A DNA stretch of 64,000 nt from Pseudomonas sp. Bout1 (GTDB lineage Bacteria; Pseudomonadota; Gammaproteobacteria; Pseudomonadales; Pseudomonadaceae). The stretch is from contig NZ_JAVIWK010000001.1 of NCBI RefSeq assembly GCF_034314165.1, positions 2,929,001 to 2,993,000 of the forward strand, in the 5' to 3' direction. The position numbers were made by a program, and so were the translations under genes. Of this stretch, positions 61,590-64,000 are shown piece by piece; position 1 is the stretch's first letter, and every line of letters starts with the position of its first letter. The notes beneath the pieces were generated by a model. It saw only the letters and a program-made list of their open reading frames with translations, was not told the origin of the DNA and did not search any database.

Positions 61590-62045
61590 ATGAATCTGAT
61601 TCTGTTATTGGTGTTGGTAGTGGCTGCCGGTGCGGTGTTGAGTGTGCAGGCCGCCATCAATGGTCGCCTTGGGCAGGCAGTGGGCGTATTGCGCAGCAGC
61701 CTGCTGACGTTTGTGGTGGGGGCGATCACTACCGGCTTGCTGATCCTGTTCTTCGAGCCGGCTCATGCGGTGAGCCTGCTGGACGTGCCGAAATGGCAAC
61801 TGACCGGCGCCTTGTTCGGTGTGGTGTACATGATGGTGATGGTCGGCGCGGTACCTATCGTGGGTACGGCGGTAGCGACGGTGGCGGTGATCGTTGGGCA
61901 GTTGGGCATGGGCATGTTGATCGACAACTTTGGTTGGCTGGGCAACCCGGCGATCGAGTTGTCCGGCAGCCGGATCGTGGCGATGCTGTGCCTGGCGCTG
62001 GCCCTGGTATTCATGTACCGCAGCAACGCTCGTCGGGCTGACTGA
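61590..62045 (+). CDS. YdcZ (DUF606)-type small membrane protein, second of the pair
   Basis: 151 residues, about five spans: VQAAINGRLGQAVGVLRSSLLTFVVGAITT, WQLTGALFGVVYMMVMVGAVP and DNFGWLGNPA. It is clearly related to the preceding protein. Start ATG 61590 four bases after the first gene. The pair is divergent from a LysR gene. Confidence 0.87.
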   Translation: MNLILLLVLVVAAGAVLSVQAAINGRLGQAVGVLRSSLLTFVVGAITTGLLILFFEPAHAVSLLDVPKWQLTGALFGVVYMMVMVGAVPIVGTAVATVAVIVGQLGMGMLIDNFGWLGNPAIELSGSRIVAMLCLALALVFMYRSNARRAD

Positions 62046-62137
62046 CGGCGCTTTGAACCTTGCATCATTGCCTATAGTCATTGCTTGAGGTGCCGGCGTT
62101 CGCCGCACTTGGACGACCATGAAAAAGGAGTCTGACC

Positions 62138-62308
62138 ATGCAAGAGAAAACATGCGCCTGCCCCCACTGCAACTGCCAGTTGGGGAAAAACGCGGTGATG
62201 AAGGACGGCAAGGGGTATTGCTGCCAAGGCTGCGCCGAGCATCATGCCCATGGTGAGCCTTGCGCTTCGGCGACCGGGTGTGAGTGTGCCAAGTCGGCCC
62301 GCGGCTAA
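62138..62308 (+). CDS. pmtA: Bacterial metallothionein
   Basis: 56 residues with ten Cys (6, 8, 11, 13, 28, 29, 32, 42, 48, 50) and His residues in HHAHGE. CACPHCNC and YCCQGCAEHH match the SmtA/BmtA zinc-finger-like fold and the short Pseudomonas metallothionein (PmtA). It binds zinc or cadmium in the cytoplasm. AAGGAG lies seven bases upstream. Too short for ordinary gene-length cut-offs, so easily missed. Confidence 0.92.
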   Translation: MQEKTCACPHCNCQLGKNAVMKDGKGYCCQGCAEHHAHGEPCASATGCECAKSARG

Positions 62309-62346
62309 CGCGGGCCTGATGGAGGAGCGAGCAAGCTCGCTCCTGC
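62296..62346. repeat. Two hairpins at the end of the metallothionein gene
   Basis: GGCCCGCG and CGCGGGCC pair across the stop codon (62296-62316); then GGAGCGAGC-AA-GCTCGCTCC forms a second one (about 62325-62344). Neither has a T tract. The second resembles a half REP unit. Confidence 0.5.
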
Positions 62347-62349
62347 CGT

Positions 62350-62625
62350 TCATTGGGGTTCCAACTCCAGCCTGAGGCTGTGATCCGCCAACCGCTGTCG
62401 GTCCCGAACCACGCCGCTGGTGCGCCGGCCCAACAACGCAAGCACTATTGTCTGCGCATCGTGAAGGTCCTCCGGCAACGGCTGGAACACCTGCAGCACC
62501 CACCCTCCCGGCTGGCTGCGTGACAGGCTGACCTGGCACTGTGCATGCCTGGGTAGCGGGCCAAACAACGTGTCCCGTGTGTAGTCGATGTGCGCCTTTC
62601 CGGTAACTGCATCGGTTTGATTCAC
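62350..62625 (-). CDS. Small conserved protein of unknown function
   Basis: 91 residues from a GTG start at 62625 with AAGGAG nine bases upstream; the longer frame lacks a ribosome site and overlaps the next gene. Soluble, basic, with HIDYTRDTLFGPLPRHAQCQ and QPLPEDLHDAQTIVLALLG. I do not recognise it. It follows the 80-aa gene at 62643 on the same strand by 17 bp. Confidence 0.65.
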   Translation of the reverse strand: MNQTDAVTGKAHIDYTRDTLFGPLPRHAQCQVSLSRSQPGGWVLQVFQPLPEDLHDAQTIVLALLGRRTSGVVRDRQRLADHSLRLELEPQ

Positions 62626-62642
62626 CTGTTTCGTCTCCTTTA

Positions 62643-62885
62643 TCAGGCTTGTGGGCGCGCATCCGAGCGGCGCCATTGCACATTTTCGATGCCGAATTTC
62701 TCGGCCTGGGGCTGGCTCGTCTTCTTTACCTGCTCCCGGGCGAAACGGCCGATACGGCCCACGCCGGCGTCGCAGCTTGCCCAATGCCAGGCTTCGGCAG
62801 TGTCGAGTTTTTCCAGACGGATGATGAAAGACTTGGGCTGGCCATGCAGCGTGTAGTCGATCACGAAAAGTTTTGCGTTAGTCAT
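62643..62885 (-). CDS. Small conserved protein, possibly DUF6555
   Basis: 80 residues: AKLFVIDYTLHGQPKSFIIRLEKLDTAEAWHWASCDAGVG is the conserved stretch. I associate it with the short DUF6555 group of Pseudomonas but cannot verify this. AGGAGGGT-like purine stretch upstream. Likely co-transcribed with the next gene. Confidence 0.65.
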   Translation of the reverse strand: MTNAKLFVIDYTLHGQPKSFIIRLEKLDTAEAWHWASCDAGVGRIGRFAREQVKKTSQPQAEKFGIENVQWRRSDARPQA

Positions 62886-63002
62886 GGATCCGTTAACCCT
62901 CCTTGTGTCTTTAAGTGACCCTCTTGAAGCGGTAAAAATTCACTCGGATTAAGTGCCGCAGGTCTTATCATGGCGTTCCACCCTGAAACGATGTGCCTCT
63001 GA

Positions 63003-63767
63003 ATGGCCCTTGCCGCGCCCCCCGATCTCAGTGATCACGCCATCCCCGTGCAACCCTTGGCGCGCACCTACCCGCGCGGGTTGTACGTCGAGCCTCATCA
63101 GCACGATTGGGGCCAGTTGCTTTACGCCATGAGCGGCGTGATGTGGGTCGAGACGCCGCAGGAGGCGCTGGTGGTACCGCCACAGCGCGCCGTGTGGCTG
63201 CCACCGGGGGTCGAGCATGGGATTCGCGTGGTCTCGGACTTGCAGATGCGCAATATCTACCTGCGTCCGGCGCTGGCCGCGACCCTGGACAGCCAGGTTC
63301 AGGTGATCGAGGTGGGTGGGCTGCTGCGCGAGCTGATCGTGGCGTTGGTAGAGCAGGGCGACAGTGCTGACCAGACCTACTACGAGGCGGTGGTGGGCCT
63401 GGCCCTGCTGGAGCTGCAACGAGCCCGGCGTTCGTCTATCCGCATCGCCTTGCCCATGGGCGCCGATCGGCGCTTGACCAGTGCCTGCCAAGCGGTGATG
63501 GCGTCACCTTCCCTGGACATTCCCTTTGAACAGCACGCAGAAGCTGCGGGTGCCAGCGTGCGGACCCTGGCCCGGCTGTTCCAGAACAGCCTGGGCATGG
63601 GCTTTGCCGAATGGCGCCGCCAGGTGCAGTTGGCCACCGCCGTGGCCGAGTTGATCCAGGGCCAGTCGGTCAGTGCCATCGCGCGGTCGCTGGGTTATTC
63701 ACCGAGCAGTTTCAGCGACATGTTTCGCCGTGAACTGGGGATGGCGCCGTCGCAGTATCCTGTCTGA
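63003..63767 (+). CDS. AraC-family transcriptional regulator (NimR-like)
   Basis: 254 residues. An N-terminal cupin (VEPHQHDWGQLLYAMSGVMWVET) is followed by two helix-turn-helix motifs: AEAAGASVRTLARLFQ and AIARSLGYSPSSFSDMFRR. This layout matches NimR/YdeC-type regulators of efflux genes. Its target may be the XapX-type gene downstream or a gene beyond the window. Confidence 0.87.
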   Translation: MALAAPPDLSDHAIPVQPLARTYPRGLYVEPHQHDWGQLLYAMSGVMWVETPQEALVVPPQRAVWLPPGVEHGIRVVSDLQMRNIYLRPALAATLDSQVQVIEVGGLLRELIVALVEQGDSADQTYYEAVVGLALLELQRARRSSIRIALPMGADRRLTSACQAVMASPSLDIPFEQHAEAAGASVRTLARLFQNSLGMGFAEWRRQVQLATAVAELIQGQSVSAIARSLGYSPSSFSDMFRRELGMAPSQYPV

Positions 63768-63856
63768 GGCTTGGCCGAAATCCTGAAGCACTTGGCCGAT
63801 GCTTCGGATTTGAGCCCCCTACACTGACCGCATCAACCCCTGCTGCGGAGCGTTCC

Positions 63857-64000
63857 ATGAATTACCTGATTTCCTTGGCCATCGGCCTGTTGGTCGGCGT
63901 GATTTACGGTGCCCTGGATTTTCGCTCACCCGCGCCACCCGCCATCGCCCTGGTAGGGCTGATGGGCATGTTGTTGGGCGAGAAACTCTGGCCCATGGGC
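63857..64000 (+). CDS. XapX/DUF1427-type small membrane protein, 5' part
   Basis: 48 residues are in the window; the frame is open at the edge. NYLISLAIGLLVGVIYGALDFRSPAPPAIALVGLMGMLLGE is the XapX pattern of two spans joined by a Pro-rich loop. Family length is about 90, so roughly half is present. Function unknown. Confidence 0.8.
   Translation, partial: MNYLISLAIGLLVGVIYGALDFRSPAPPAIALVGLMGMLLGEKLWPMG

Noticed and set aside
1..64000. CRISPR arrays, tRNA or rRNA genes, insertion sequences or prophage
   Set aside because: No regularly spaced direct repeats, cloverleaf with CCA end, ribosomal sequence, transposase or phage structural gene was seen; the REP elements are the only repeats.

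Overview
The window is GC-rich Pseudomonas chromosome, most likely from the P. fluorescens group. The signs are a type VI secretion cluster in the gene order of P. aeruginosa HSI-II, a 3-hydroxybutyrate locus like PA2003-PA2005, cbtBA behind a cobalamin riboswitch, and several REP/REPIN-type inverted repeats between genes. I see no rRNA, tRNA, CRISPR, insertion sequence or prophage. Species assignment is inference.

Region 1 (1-22 kb) is mostly catabolism and uptake. It starts with the end of a D-amino-acid deaminase-like gene and a sugar kinase. A 3-hydroxybutyrate locus follows on the minus strand: permease, dehydrogenase and acetoacetyl-CoA synthetase, with the sigma-54 activator upstream. 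The permease has a good sigma-54 promoter with two identical GTCTC-N6-GAGAC palindromes behind it. A yejABEF-type peptide ABC transporter operon lies upstream and overlaps the activator gene by 4 bp. Next come a LuxR regulator, a class III aminotransferase and a polyamine-type binding protein, then DUF1543 and aldo/keto reductase genes. Two single-domain parvulins and a PAS-rich hybrid histidine kinase are interspersed.

Region 2 (22-43 kb) is a complete HSI-II-type T6SS: hcp divergent from tssA-tssB-tssC-tssE-tssF-tssG-clpV-sfa-orfX-fha-tssJ-tssK-tssL-tssM-stp-stk. Both sides of the hcp/tssA intergenic region carry sigma-54 promoter-like sequences, and the operon encodes its own sigma-54 activator. 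The FHA gene carries a one-base frameshift in a G run, splitting the FHA domain over two frames. This is the most consequential oddity in the window. A 43-aa lipoprotein (orfX) lies just before it.

Region 3 (43-64 kb) is mixed. It holds a secreted serine hydrolase; a PTS EIIC-EAL fusion with an intact c-di-GMP phosphodiesterase signature; a LysR gene divergent from a DUF4865-type gene with a perfect T-N11-A operator; cbtB/cbtA under a cobalamin riboswitch beside a phosphatase-like gene and cobF; and a secreted alpha/beta hydrolase. It also holds a CPA2 potassium/proton antiporter, LysR/RidA genes, a protein joining an alpha/beta hydrolase to a YaaW-like C-terminus, mntH, a PIN/Phd toxin-antitoxin pair, a LysR gene divergent from paired YdcZ-type membrane proteins, a 56-aa metallothionein, two small conserved proteins, an AraC regulator and the start of a XapX-type gene.

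The best leads for new biology are the hydrolase-YaaW fusion, the EIIC-EAL fusion, the fha frameshift, the two sigma-54 control regions and an AT-rich gap at 54.4-54.8 kb with two terminator-like hairpins.
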